Shown piece after piece: positions 45,899-55,206 of a DNA stretch of 64,000 nucleotides. The notes under the pieces were generated by a model. That model saw only the letters and a program-made list of their open reading frames with translations, ran no database searches and had not been told where the DNA came from. Both the position numbers and the translations under genes were made by a program. The DNA is taken from contig JAIOZM010000005.1 in NCBI GenBank assembly GCA_021740585.1, forward strand, positions 1 through 64,000. Reading direction: 5' to 3'. Position 1 is the stretch's first letter, and each line of letters begins with the position of its first letter. Origin of the DNA: Bacteroidales bacterium (lineage in GTDB: Bacteria; Bacteroidota; Bacteroidia; Bacteroidales; GCA-2748055).

Positions 45899-48800
45899 AT
45901 GCTTATGGTCTACCAAAAAGCACCATTGTTTTCTCTCTGGAGTTGCCTTAATAAGGCAGGGTGTTTGAGCGCTTTTCTGCTTCTGTTCTGTTTCCAAAAT
46001 TCTTTCCCTCAGTATCCAGAAAAACTTTATGGTCCGGAAGAGGGCCTTAGCCACTCCACTGTACTTGACATAAATCGGGATGAAAATGGGTTTATTTGGG
46101 TCTTTACCTTGAAAGGACTTTGCCGGTTCGATGGGTATCATTTTAAGGAGTATAAAGTTCTGAATAAAGACCTTGTAACAGATATAAAAGGAATGGGATG
46201 CTTTATTAAAGATTCAAAAAACCGTTTATGGATTAGAAGTAGCCCAAATTTATTGAGCGTTTATAATTCTGAAAAGGACAAAATAGAGACTTTGAGTGAT
46301 AGTGTCGACTATTATGTTTCATTTGGAGAATATAATACTGATATATGGGCCATTGGTATTAATTCTATTATAAATTTTCAAGAATCTGAAGCCTTTTATT
46401 TTACATCAACGAATTATTCATTACCTGAAGAAACAGGTATTATATATAGAATTTTACCACAGGTTGATGGCAGTCTTATCACAATTACCGAAAACGGTCT
46501 GTTTATATTAAAGCCCTTTGAGAATAATTTTCAGGTACAAAAACTCACTTCTTTGGTAAATGGATTACCCAATATTCATATAGATATTTCTTCAAAGTTT
46601 ATTGAAATTAATCAAATTCTATATCTGACGAATGCAAGAGGTATTTATAAAACTAATATCCATTTAAATCATTCTGCTTTTGCCGATTCCGTCGTTTATC
46701 TTGATTTAATTACTATGGATTTCCCTGAGCTTGGCATCGACCCAGAACAACCTATATATGCTGTGGTTGAAGGAGAAAAAAATGAAATATTTATTCGCTC
46801 ATTGAATGGCATTTACAAGTACAATTTTTTTAATGACAATATGAAAAGAATAAAAGAAGAGTATTATGGAATTTCAGATATGGGAGAAGGAGAATTCAGA
46901 TTTGCCCTTATGTATGATTCTGATAAAATACTTTGGGCTGGGACAGATAAAGGATTATTAAAAATTGTAACTCCAAACAAGGACTTCCAGGTTATTTTGC
47001 CGGAACCTGAAAATCCAAAAGGCCTGAAATTTGGGAAGCTAAACCAGGCAATGATTGACTCAAACGGAGACCTTTGGATTGGAACGGTTGGTGACGGGTT
47101 GTATCATTCAGTCCCCGATAAAAACAATGAATTTGTTGAATTTGAAAATTTTAAACCTGATGGTAGTAATCAAAAAGCTCTAAACTCAACCACAATATCG
47201 GTCCTAACTGAAGATTCTAAACAAAATCTTTGGATAGGAGCAATAGATTTACAAAGTATTGGATTGAACGAAAAGACTATGATTTTCAAGAATACTCCTA
47301 TAACAGATTATGTAAGGTTGCTATCTAAGCCTTTATTTCCCTCAAGCATTATTGAAGATCCTGAAGGCAACATCATTTGTATAGGTACTCCGGGTGAACT
47401 GTCAAACTGGCAATATAGACCTGATGTGGGGAAAGGATACTATTTATATCTCGATTCAACAAAAAAACTCATTAATTGTCCAAGATTTTATCACACAAGG
47501 GACGATCAATTCTACATGTATGCGAACAAAAGCTTTTTTAAACTAACGAATGGATGGACCTTTAAAGAGGTGGATTATATTCTGGGAAAAGAAGATTTGA
47601 AATTTAAAGAAAAAATTAATCTTAAAACTTTATTACCCTATGCTTATCCTTCTAAAATAGATACTTTATTACGTTTCGATGAAAATAAAATAGAATTTGC
47701 AAGGTTCATCATTACTGAGAAAAGTCAGGAAATTGAATTATGGATTAATTTCATGTATGAAAAAAAGATTTTAAGATATAGTATTAAACAACTTCTGACA
47801 CAAAATGCCAATTTTAGTAATCCTGACTGGGCAAATATGGAGACTGATGAAAGTCCTCAAGGAATTAATCTTGGGGTTGTCTATGAAATGATTGAGGATA
47901 ACAGTGGCAGGGTATGGTGCTCAACACAGGATGGACTGATTTCAATAAATCCCGAAACCAATCATGCATTCACATATTACATTGAAGATGGCCTTCCAAC
48001 AAATAAACTATTCTGGGGAATTTCAAAAGACAACATAGGAAGAATTTTCGTATGCACGACCAATGGTCTGCTATTTTTTAATCCAGACAGTATTTCACCC
48101 GATCCTCCAGCTATGGTTAAATTAACTGAGCTTTTCCTTTTTAATGAATTAGTTGAAGTTGATGAAAATTCCATTCTAACCAGAAATATTTCTGAAACAA
48201 AGAGTTTACAGTTAAGCCATAATCAAAATTATTTAGGTTTTAAGTTTTCAGCCTTGGAATACAGGAATACAGAAAGAGTAAAGTACAGGTATAAGCTGGA
48301 AGGTGTAGATAAAGATTGGATTGAGCAGGGAAAAAGACTTCAGGCTGATTACTACAATCTGGATCCGGGAAAGTATACTTTTCATGTCATTGCGGCCAAC
48401 GGGAACAATGTATGGAATAGTGAAGGAGTTTCCCTTTCTATCCGTATCCTTTCCCCACTCTGGTTCCGATGGTGGGCTATTGTTATTGAAGCTTTGGGTC
48501 TGATTTTCATTCTCATATTTTATATAAGGTACAGGGAAAGAGAGCTGCAACAAAGGGCCATTTTACTGGAAGAAAAAGTGGATGAAAAAACCCGCGAGGT
48601 ACTGGAGCAGCGTAAGGAAGTGGACGAGATGAAAAGCCGGTTTTACACCAATATTTCCCATGAATTTCGTACCCCTCTCACTTTGCTTGTTGGTCCGCTG
48701 GAAGATTCGGTAAAATCGTGCGAGGAAAATGTTCCAATGAGCAGGAAAATCCTCTGTATTATGCTTCGAAATGCCCGCAGACTCCAGCGACTCATCAACC

Positions 48801-50212
48801 AATTGCTGGATATTTCAAAAATTGAATCCGGAACAATGGAGCTTCGGCTTATAAAGAACGATCTCGCAGAATTTGTCAAAGTGATAGGAGGATCCTTTTT
48901 ATCCCTTGCTGAATCACAAAAAATTAAATACCGGGTGCAGGTGGATATAAAGGATAGAGAGCTTTGTTTTGATCCCGATAAACTGGAAAAAGTAGTCACA
49001 AACCTCCTTTCCAATGCCTTTAAGTTTACTCCCCGGGAAGGAGAGGTTATGCTTTCACTGGAAATGCAAAATGGAAGCATGAAAGCTGAAGTGCTTGAGG
49101 CGGTTCTGACGGTATCTGATACTGGCAGGGGAATACCGAAGGACCAGATTGATCATATCTTCGATCGTTTTTTCCAGGTATCGGATTCTGATACCCGGGA
49201 TGTGGAGGGCTCAGGGATCGGACTTGCCCTTTCAAAGGAGTTGGTGGAGTTAATGCATGGCAGCATTGAGGTGGAAAGCAATCCGGGGGAGGGTTCAAAA
49301 TTCATCGTAAAATTCCCGGTTTCGGAACATTGTTTTACAGAGCAGGAACTGGCTGATCTTGAATCGGGTGTGAAGATAAGAGAGGAATGGGATGAAGAGG
49401 ATGAAGAAAAGCTTGCAGATGTTTATGAAGAAAGCCTTGAAGAAGGTTCTGACGAAACTGGAGAAATCAGGAAAGAAATCATTCTTATCGTGGAGGACAA
49501 TCCGGATCTGCGAAATTACATCAGGGACCAGTTTAACAGTGAATACCATATAATTGAAGCGCAGAACGGTCAGACCGGTTATGAAAAAGCCGTTCAGCAT
49601 ATCCCAGACCTTATCGTCACCGACCTGATGATGCCGGTAATGGGAGGGATGGAGATGTGCCAGAAGGTGAAGACTCACCCGTTAACAAGCCATATCCCGG
49701 TAATTATGCTTACAGCAAAGGCAGATAAAGAAAGCAAGCTGGAAGGATTGGAGACCAATGCAGATGATTATATTATTAAGCCATTCGATGCTGAATTATT
49801 GGTAGTAAGAGCTAAGAACCTGATCAGGCAGAGAAAGGAACTGAGGCAGCGTTTTGAAAAGACCTTCTTACTGGAAGATAATGGGAATATGGATGCAATT
49901 CCATTTAATATGCTGAAAGAAATACTTGAAGTAATTCGGGAAAATCTTTCAGATGAAGATTTTAGCGTAAATAAGCTGGGGGATGAATTGCACATGAGCA
50001 GGTCCGGGGTATTCAGAAAGATTCGCTCTGTGGCCGGTATTACTCCAATCGAACTTCTTAGGATGATAAGGATGAAAGAAGCTGCACGGCTCCTCCGTAA
50101 AAACGAACTGAATATCACCCAGATAATGTATCAGGTAGGATTAAAGAACCCTTCCCATTTTGCACTGACTTTCAAGAAGTTTTATGGGGTGAATCCGTCG
50201 GAATACCGGTAA
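45899..50212 (+). CDS. Hybrid two-component system regulator (HTCS), AraC output
   Basis: A 1437-residue one-piece two-component system. A signal peptide or anchor (about residues 15-40) is followed by a periplasmic sensor of two-bladed-propeller type (Reg_prop repeats such as DENGFIWVFTLKGLCRFDG and NGDLWIGTVGDGLYH, to about 750), a Y_Y_Y domain (about 765-850) and a TM helix (about 857-877). The cytosolic part has HisKA with H921 in SHEFRTPL, HATPase_c (NLLSNAFKFTP, GRGIPKDQ, GSGIGLALSKELV), an acidic linker, a receiver with D1242 in IVTDLMMP, and an AraC helix-turn-helix (about 1340-1437). HTCS proteins usually sense glycan fragments and activate neighbouring genes. Confidence 0.95.
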   Translation: MLMVYQKAPLFSLWSCLNKAGCLSAFLLLFCFQNSFPQYPEKLYGPEEGLSHSTVLDINRDENGFIWVFTLKGLCRFDGYHFKEYKVLNKDLVTDIKGMGCFIKDSKNRLWIRSSPNLLSVYNSEKDKIETLSDSVDYYVSFGEYNTDIWAIGINSIINFQESEAFYFTSTNYSLPEETGIIYRILPQVDGSLITITENGLFILKPFENNFQVQKLTSLVNGLPNIHIDISSKFIEINQILYLTNARGIYKTNIHLNHSAFADSVVYLDLITMDFPELGIDPEQPIYAVVEGEKNEIFIRSLNGIYKYNFFNDNMKRIKEEYYGISDMGEGEFRFALMYDSDKILWAGTDKGLLKIVTPNKDFQVILPEPENPKGLKFGKLNQAMIDSNGDLWIGTVGDGLYHSVPDKNNEFVEFENFKPDGSNQKALNSTTISVLTEDSKQNLWIGAIDLQSIGLNEKTMIFKNTPITDYVRLLSKPLFPSSIIEDPEGNIICIGTPGELSNWQYRPDVGKGYYLYLDSTKKLINCPRFYHTRDDQFYMYANKSFFKLTNGWTFKEVDYILGKEDLKFKEKINLKTLLPYAYPSKIDTLLRFDENKIEFARFIITEKSQEIELWINFMYEKKILRYSIKQLLTQNANFSNPDWANMETDESPQGINLGVVYEMIEDNSGRVWCSTQDGLISINPETNHAFTYYIEDGLPTNKLFWGISKDNIGRIFVCTTNGLLFFNPDSISPDPPAMVKLTELFLFNELVEVDENSILTRNISETKSLQLSHNQNYLGFKFSALEYRNTERVKYRYKLEGVDKDWIEQGKRLQADYYNLDPGKYTFHVIAANGNNVWNSEGVSLSIRILSPLWFRWWAIVIEALGLIFILIFYIRYRERELQQRAILLEEKVDEKTREVLEQRKEVDEMKSRFYTNISHEFRTPLTLLVGPLEDSVKSCEENVPMSRKILCIMLRNARRLQRLINQLLDISKIESGTMELRLIKNDLAEFVKVIGGSFLSLAESQKIKYRVQVDIKDRELCFDPDKLEKVVTNLLSNAFKFTPREGEVMLSLEMQNGSMKAEVLEAVLTVSDTGRGIPKDQIDHIFDRFFQVSDSDTRDVEGSGIGLALSKELVELMHGSIEVESNPGEGSKFIVKFPVSEHCFTEQELADLESGVKIREEWDEEDEEKLADVYEESLEEGSDETGEIRKEIILIVEDNPDLRNYIRDQFNSEYHIIEAQNGQTGYEKAVQHIPDLIVTDLMMPVMGGMEMCQKVKTHPLTSHIPVIMLTAKADKESKLEGLETNADDYIIKPFDAELLVVRAKNLIRQRKELRQRFEKTFLLEDNGNMDAIPFNMLKEILEVIRENLSDEDFSVNKLGDELHMSRSGVFRKIRSVAGITPIELLRMIRMKEAARLLRKNELNITQIMYQVGLKNPSHFALTFKKFYGVNPSEYR

Positions 50213-50220
50213 AGAGATAG

Positions 50221-50270
50221 TGTGGTGGTGTGGTAGTATGCTGGTGTGCTAGTATGCTGGGCTGCTAATG
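50221..50270. repeat. GT-rich degenerate short repeat
   Basis: Iterations of a tggtgtgctagtat-like unit follow the HTCS stop. A related stretch (gtggtggtgtgctaatg) follows rodA near 15141. It is a low-complexity intergenic repeat type without assigned role. Confidence 0.45.
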
Positions 50271-50295
50271 AGTCGAAATACCAGCCTAAAACTAA

Positions 50296-50604
50296 TCAGA
50301 TCACTATACTTTCTTTAATAATCTCATTAATAAAATCATCCTTTTCAATATAATATTTAGTTGAATAAGGATGTGTTTCAATTACCGGATACTTGATGTT
50401 AATTTTTGAGTAAAGCTTCAAATTATCAAAAATATTATCACTGAATTGATCAGAAATTAGTAGTAAATCTATATCAGACCATTCATGTGTCTTATCTTTT
50501 GCTGCGGAGCCAAATAGTAGTACTTTGTAAAATGTTAATCCGCTGGAATTGCATTCATTTACAAATGCTCTGGCAGTTTTTATTGCAGATTCTCTAGTAA
50601 CCAT
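50296..50604 (-). CDS. MNT-type minimal nucleotidyltransferase (antitoxin-like)
   Basis: A 102-residue protein with the polymerase-beta-like active-site pattern LLFGSAAKDKTHEWSDIDLL: GS followed by two carboxylates D-x-D, with a third acidic position possible downstream. Such minimal nucleotidyltransferases pair with HEPN proteins as toxin-antitoxin modules in which the MNT adenylylates the HEPN toxin. It overlaps the upstream HEPN gene by 25 bases and is the second gene of the pair. The short C-terminus is complete for the family. Confidence 0.88.
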   Translation of the reverse strand: MVTRESAIKTARAFVNECNSSGLTFYKVLLFGSAAKDKTHEWSDIDLLLISDQFSDNIFDNLKLYSKINIKYPVIETHPYSTKYYIEKDDFINEIIKESIVI

Positions 50605-50975
50605 ATTTTTAACTCATTTGTTGTTTCCAACATTGATTTTGTAAATTCTTCGTTACAGATATCGTTCAATTTTGTTGAATAATCAGGATACCTTCCTTCT
50701 AATTGAAATCTATTTAAGCTAAGTAAAAATTCACTTTTTTCATCTGTCAATTCAATCGATGTTGTCGAAAGTAAAAAAATCAGATTATGTGTCCTTGGAG
50801 GAAAATTCTCTTTATTATGTTTTATCCAAATTGCCTTACAAACTTTTTCAATTACCAGATGAGCAAAAAATAATGCATGCAAGTATTTCTTTCCTGAAAA
50901 CAATGTGTCAACAGCAGACCAATCATCTTCTGCTTGCTGAATCCAGAAATCTATATGTTCTTGTTTTGTTTTCAT
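50580..50975 (-). CDS. HEPN-domain protein (toxin-like partner)
   Basis: A 131-residue all-helical HEPN protein: DFWIQQAEDDWSAVDTLF, FFAHLVIEKVCKAIW, then PPRTHNLIFLL and ExRYPDYS. The canonical RNase motif Rx4-6H is not obvious; R and H are close together in PRTHNL, as in the COG2250-type group, so ribonuclease activity is uncertain. It is paired and overlapped with the MNT gene downstream. It is inserted between the HTCS gene and its presumed target, on the opposite strand. Confidence 0.87.
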   Translation of the reverse strand: MKTKQEHIDFWIQQAEDDWSAVDTLFSGKKYLHALFFAHLVIEKVCKAIWIKHNKENFPPRTHNLIFLLSTTSIELTDEKSEFLLSLNRFQLEGRYPDYSTKLNDICNEEFTKSMLETTNELKIWLLENLQ

Positions 50976-51307
50976 TAATTCAAAGATAATCTTTTTTTTT
51001 CCGGAGATGAAATCTTTATGAAATGTTTTAAGAGTATTTTGCCTACCTTATTATCGTCAGTAAGTGCTAAAAAAGTTGATGTATTGGATGAAAACCATAA
51101 AATACCTACCAGACGATTCTATATTTCCCTCATCGGCTTAACCTCCTTCTCTCTACTCAAAAACTCTCAACTTTAAACTTCCTCCTGACACAATACCGTT
51201 CAATTTTGACACAATACCGTTCGACATTGGTTTTTGCAGGGCGTAATTTTAGATAAGTTTTTCCCTGATCTTAAAATTGAATTTTTATAAAACTAAAATT
51301 TCCAGCT
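50976..51307. other. Intergenic region upstream of the S41-like gene
   Basis: About 330 bp with a 21-bp direct repeat near its end, listed separately. A 52-codon plus-strand reading frame at 51018-51176 has no recognisable features and I do not call it. Otherwise nothing stands out. Confidence 0.55.
51186..51227 (+). promoter_or_regulatory. 21-bp tandem direct repeat, candidate HTCS operator
   Basis: Two directly adjacent 21-bp units, at 51186-51206 and 51207-51227, share tgacacaataccgttc (16 of 16) and then differ. A 21-bp period is two helical turns, the geometry expected for AraC-type binding as a head-to-tail dimer. A taatttta element (51244-51251), close to the -7 consensus, follows 16 bp later. 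The start codon of the S41-like gene is 80 bp away. The same element recurs at 59865. Confidence 0.65.
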
Positions 51308-53761
51308 ATGAGAAAGATTCTTTGCCTCAATATTTTTCTTTGCTTTCTCCCAATTCTCTCTGCTCAGGATCTACCTGATAATCTTCAAATAGGAAAGCAC
51401 ACAGTTGCCGAGTGGAAATATATTGTAGACACTATATGGGGAGATGGAATGCCAACAGAAGACAAACTCATTCTCTTCGACAACTTCTGGGATGCTGTTG
51501 ATAAATACTATCCAGGATTTGTAAACAATCCTGTTAACTGGGATTCTGTAAGGACCCACTACCGGCCTGAAATTGAAGCGGGTGTAAGTCATGGAAGATT
51601 TACAGGAATTATGTATAAAATGGGCGATATTCTGAAAGAAGTACACAGCTTAGTTTCTAATGACGAAGTTTTTATGACTCAACCGGGTCCGGGAGTGCCT
51701 TTACTATTAGTATCCTTGCAAGAAAATCCGGATTCTGTTGTATTGTTTGATAATGGTTGGTTTGGCGCTGTAATAACCCCGGTCAATGAAAATGAATTAC
51801 TGGTTTTGAGGGCTGTACCGGACCATCCTCTGGGCCTGGAAGCAGGGGATATTATCCTGGGATATGATGGAATGGCATGGAAAGATCTCTTTCCCTTATT
51901 GCGGGCAATGGATTTTCCTTTGGTAAACTTTTATGGAAGTTCAGATGAAAGTGTAAGGCTCCTATTGCTGGCATCTGTAGGATTAAACTGGCATTTTTTT
52001 GACACACTTGATTTTCAGAAATATGGGTCTGCAGATACGCTGCATATGCCAACATCCCTGCTGGAAGGGAAAGAAATGTATATCCCGGGGAACGAACAGA
52101 TTCCCCTTGAAGGAATAGCATTTCCCGGTTCAATCAGGGATGAGGATTATCCCGAGTTGTTCTATCTCACCCCTATCATTTATGATACTTTATTCGATAA
52201 TTCCATTGGTTATATTTATTACACTCATATGCCTAAAGGCGTTGAGTCCACATTGTTTGATGCAACAACAAAGCTTTCAGGCGCTGATATTAACGGACTT
52301 ATTCTCGATTTAAGATTTAACATCGGGGGATGGATGGGTTGGGAAACAGGTTTTAATCCGATTTTCAACCAAACCATAGATTCCTGCGCATATTATTCAA
52401 GAGCCTATGGAGGTGGGTATAGTGACCTGGTGGCTGTTCAAAGTAATGTATTTAAAACACTTAGTAAGGACTTTATAAATAAACCGATTGCACTGCTTAC
52501 AGGCCCCGAAGCCGTTAGCAACGGAGATTATGCTTCTTATTTTATCCATACCCAGCCAATGACCAGGAGTTTTGGAAGATTTACCAATACAGGATATACA
52601 CATTATTCTCCTTCTTTAACTCCAAATACACCAACCACTTTTAATAATGCATCCATTTTATGGGATTTTGGATATGAAGACTGGCATATCCAGATTGCTC
52701 CCCGAAATTTTGGACGTTTTATTGACGGAGAGCTTATATATTTTATCCATAATCCATTTGAAATTGATGAAGAGATCTGGTATACGCAGGATGCTATACA
52801 CCAGCAAAAAGACAATATGGTTGAAAGAGCAGTTGAATGGATTAATTCCGTTGCCTATGCCGATATTTGCAGGCTGTCAGATACATACCTTGATACAGAT
52901 AAGACAGATCCATTATACATTCATTCTGGAGTTATTAATCCAAAAAATCATTCCGTTGAATTAAGTGCAAAGCTGTTTAATAAATCAGGGATATATCTCC
53001 AGGATGTTAGCATGCAGGAGAATACTACAGGAGATATCCCTGATTTGCAAACCCGGGAATGGTATGGTAACTTTAGTATGGACAATGATGGCTTTTATTT
53101 TGCTGAAGTTTCAACCAGGGATCTTGATGAAGATTCTTTCCTGACTTATCCCGGTTACCTTCATTTTACGACAGTCAGAAAACCTGATATATTCCCCAGG
53201 ACTTTCAATCTTCAAAAAGGTTCAGAACAAAGCATCAGCCTTACAGTTATGAATACTTCTGAAACCGATCTGGAGAAGCCTTATTTAATGCTTTCATCAA
53301 AAGATTCCCTGGTGGATATCAAGTACCCTAAAATAGACCTTGGAACAAAAATACTTGCTGGAAGAGGCAGGGTAAAGTCACTGGTTTTTACAATTGATTA
53401 TTCCGCGGAAGTGAATTCGGAATTCTGGATTGATTTGGACATTTATGCAGATGGTGTTCACTACTGGAATGACAGTATCCAGTTAAGCGAGGCAACAGAT
53501 GCTGAAACTTACTTTAATGACTCAAATCCCGAACTAAGAATATATCCTAATCCCATGTCGGAATACTGCATGATTCAGCTGAGCGGACCTGTTGCTATAG
53601 AAAAAATCGAGGTGTTTGATCTTTCAGGCAGAAAGGTATTCCAGGAAAATTCCCTGGGAACTAATTCGTACCGGCTCGAAAAAGGAGATCTCAGGAAAGG
53701 AATGTATGTTGTGAGAATTACTGCAGATAGTGTATACGATAGAAAGCTGGTGGTGAAGTAG
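51308..53761 (+). CDS. T9SS-secreted S41-peptidase-like protein
   Basis: An 817-residue exported protein. After the signal peptide (to about residue 19) comes an N-terminal helical region. A PDZ-like segment follows (LGLEAGDIILGYDG, about residue 175), and then a tail-specific-protease/S41 core (GLILDLRFNIGGWMG near 335; candidate nucleophile S404 in PEAVSNGDYAS). Two beta-rich domains follow, and a T9SS domain starting IYPNPMSEYCMI ends the protein. The general-base Lys of CtpA-type enzymes is not evident, as in many Tricorn-like S41 proteins. It is the first gene after the direct-repeat operator, so it is the best candidate HTCS target. Confidence 0.82.
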   Translation: MRKILCLNIFLCFLPILSAQDLPDNLQIGKHTVAEWKYIVDTIWGDGMPTEDKLILFDNFWDAVDKYYPGFVNNPVNWDSVRTHYRPEIEAGVSHGRFTGIMYKMGDILKEVHSLVSNDEVFMTQPGPGVPLLLVSLQENPDSVVLFDNGWFGAVITPVNENELLVLRAVPDHPLGLEAGDIILGYDGMAWKDLFPLLRAMDFPLVNFYGSSDESVRLLLLASVGLNWHFFDTLDFQKYGSADTLHMPTSLLEGKEMYIPGNEQIPLEGIAFPGSIRDEDYPELFYLTPIIYDTLFDNSIGYIYYTHMPKGVESTLFDATTKLSGADINGLILDLRFNIGGWMGWETGFNPIFNQTIDSCAYYSRAYGGGYSDLVAVQSNVFKTLSKDFINKPIALLTGPEAVSNGDYASYFIHTQPMTRSFGRFTNTGYTHYSPSLTPNTPTTFNNASILWDFGYEDWHIQIAPRNFGRFIDGELIYFIHNPFEIDEEIWYTQDAIHQQKDNMVERAVEWINSVAYADICRLSDTYLDTDKTDPLYIHSGVINPKNHSVELSAKLFNKSGIYLQDVSMQENTTGDIPDLQTREWYGNFSMDNDGFYFAEVSTRDLDEDSFLTYPGYLHFTTVRKPDIFPRTFNLQKGSEQSISLTVMNTSETDLEKPYLMLSSKDSLVDIKYPKIDLGTKILAGRGRVKSLVFTIDYSAEVNSEFWIDLDIYADGVHYWNDSIQLSEATDAETYFNDSNPELRIYPNPMSEYCMIQLSGPVAIEKIEVFDLSGRKVFQENSLGTNSYRLEKGDLRKGMYVVRITADSVYDRKLVVK

Positions 53762-53934
53762 TGCTGACGGGCTGAATTGCTTTTCGATTTTGCAACTCTT
53801 ATATGCCTCAATGGGGTAGAATCAGATTTTGAACCCGGAAAGAGTAAAAGTAATCCGGATGGAGCGATTGGATAGAGACTTTTTAAAAAAGTGTGTCAAA
53901 GTGATTATTAAAAACTAAACTAAATATCCCTGAC

Positions 53935-55206
53935 ATGAAAAAGAAGATTATTTTTTTTATTTTCCTGCTGATGACTTTTGTCATCCATTCACAAATCATC
54001 CACATACCCTCTGACTATCCTTCCATACAGCAAGGAATTGATGCTTCAAGCAATGGCGATACGGTTTTGGTTGCTGAAGGAACCTATTACGAGAATATTA
54101 ATTTTAAAGGCAAAGCCATTACTGTAGCGAGTTTGTTAATTACAGACGGGTATGTTTCTCATGTCTCAAAAACCATTATTGATGGAAGTCAAGCTGTACA
54201 TCCGGATACAGCTTCAGTGGTATTATTTATTTCCGGGGAGGATTCAACCTCAGTATTAAATGGATTTAAAATAACCGGGGGAAAAGGAAGTAAGCTTGTA
54301 ATGGAAGGGGTAGAAACCTTTTTTTTGGGAGGAGGAATTCTGATAGATTTTTCTGGTGGCAAAATTATTAATAATGAAATAGTCGCAAATAGCCTTTCCT
54401 CGGCAGAGTATTCTGTATTTGGGGCAGGAATATTGGGAAATGTGGGCGAAAATTTAAACCTGATAATACGGAATAACCAGGTAAGCAATAATGTTGCAAG
54501 CAGTGAGAAACATCCCGTAGGAGGGGGAATGGAGCTTGAATGCCGTGCTGGATATTTATTATGTGAAAACAATGTAATCAGCAAAAATGTATGCACGGGA
54601 TTGGGATCATATGCTGCTCTGGGTGGCGGTATATCTGCATTTAGTATTTCGCCATGGAAGGCCGATTTTATTATTAGAAACAACAGAATATTTGAGAATG
54701 AGATCTCAGGGATATATGCAGTCGGGGCAGGTATATACAATTATACACCCTATGACAATTCGTTTTTTATGGATGCAGTATCAAAGTATCAAATCTATAA
54801 TAACCTAATTACAGGCAATATTTCGGAGCATTATGGCGGAGGTATCGCTTTATGGGGAGAACTTCAGTATGCTAATGCTGTAAATCCTGCTCCCCTGATT
54901 TATAATAATACCATTACAGGAAATAAGGCACAGTATGGTGGGGGACTATTTAATCATAACGCAAAACCACTTCTTTTCAATAATATAATATGGAATGAAT
55001 CAACCTTAGCAACCGACGAAGAACTTTATAATGGTAATTATAGTGGGACACATAAAGGAACATACATTACCCAGAACAATTTAATAAGAGAAGCCTATAT
55101 GGGTGTGGGGAATATCTATTCAGACCCTTTGTTAGATTCTGAAACACTTATGCCAACTGAAGGAAGTCCTGCGGTTGGCAGAGGAATGGGATTCCATTCA
55201 CTATAA
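53935..55206 (+). CDS. 5' part of a giant beta-helix T9SS protein (split by frameshift)
   Basis: 423 residues: a signal peptide (to about residue 20), then right-handed parallel beta-helix repeat unit 1, opening PSDYPSIQQGIDASSNGDTV and containing YYENINFKGKAITVAS, TIIDGS and many IxNNxI-type coils. The frame ends abruptly after GRGMGFHSL. In units 2 and 3 the equivalent place reads GRGIDSVH and continues. One extra G in the run 55188-55190 explains the shift: removing it gives GRGMDSIHYKGTWY and joins the next ORF. The intact product would be about 1460 residues. No independent sorting domain, so alone this part would not be anchored. Confidence 0.8.
   Translation: MKKKIIFFIFLLMTFVIHSQIIHIPSDYPSIQQGIDASSNGDTVLVAEGTYYENINFKGKAITVASLLITDGYVSHVSKTIIDGSQAVHPDTASVVLFISGEDSTSVLNGFKITGGKGSKLVMEGVETFFLGGGILIDFSGGKIINNEIVANSLSSAEYSVFGAGILGNVGENLNLIIRNNQVSNNVASSEKHPVGGGMELECRAGYLLCENNVISKNVCTGLGSYAALGGGISAFSISPWKADFIIRNNRIFENEISGIYAVGAGIYNYTPYDNSFFMDAVSKYQIYNNLITGNISEHYGGGIALWGELQYANAVNPAPLIYNNTITGNKAQYGGGLFNHNAKPLLFNNIIWNESTLATDEELYNGNYSGTHKGTYITQNNLIREAYMGVGNIYSDPLLDSETLMPTEGSPAVGRGMGFHSL

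Noticed and set aside
51018..51176. A 52-codon plus-strand reading frame upstream of the S41-like gene
   Set aside because: No signal, motif or clear ribosome site, and it ends just before the direct repeat. Most likely chance.
54189..54740. A 183-codon minus-strand frame opposite the beta-helix gene
   Set aside because: Proline-rich translation is the complement of the repeated GGxI coils; a shadow of the real gene.
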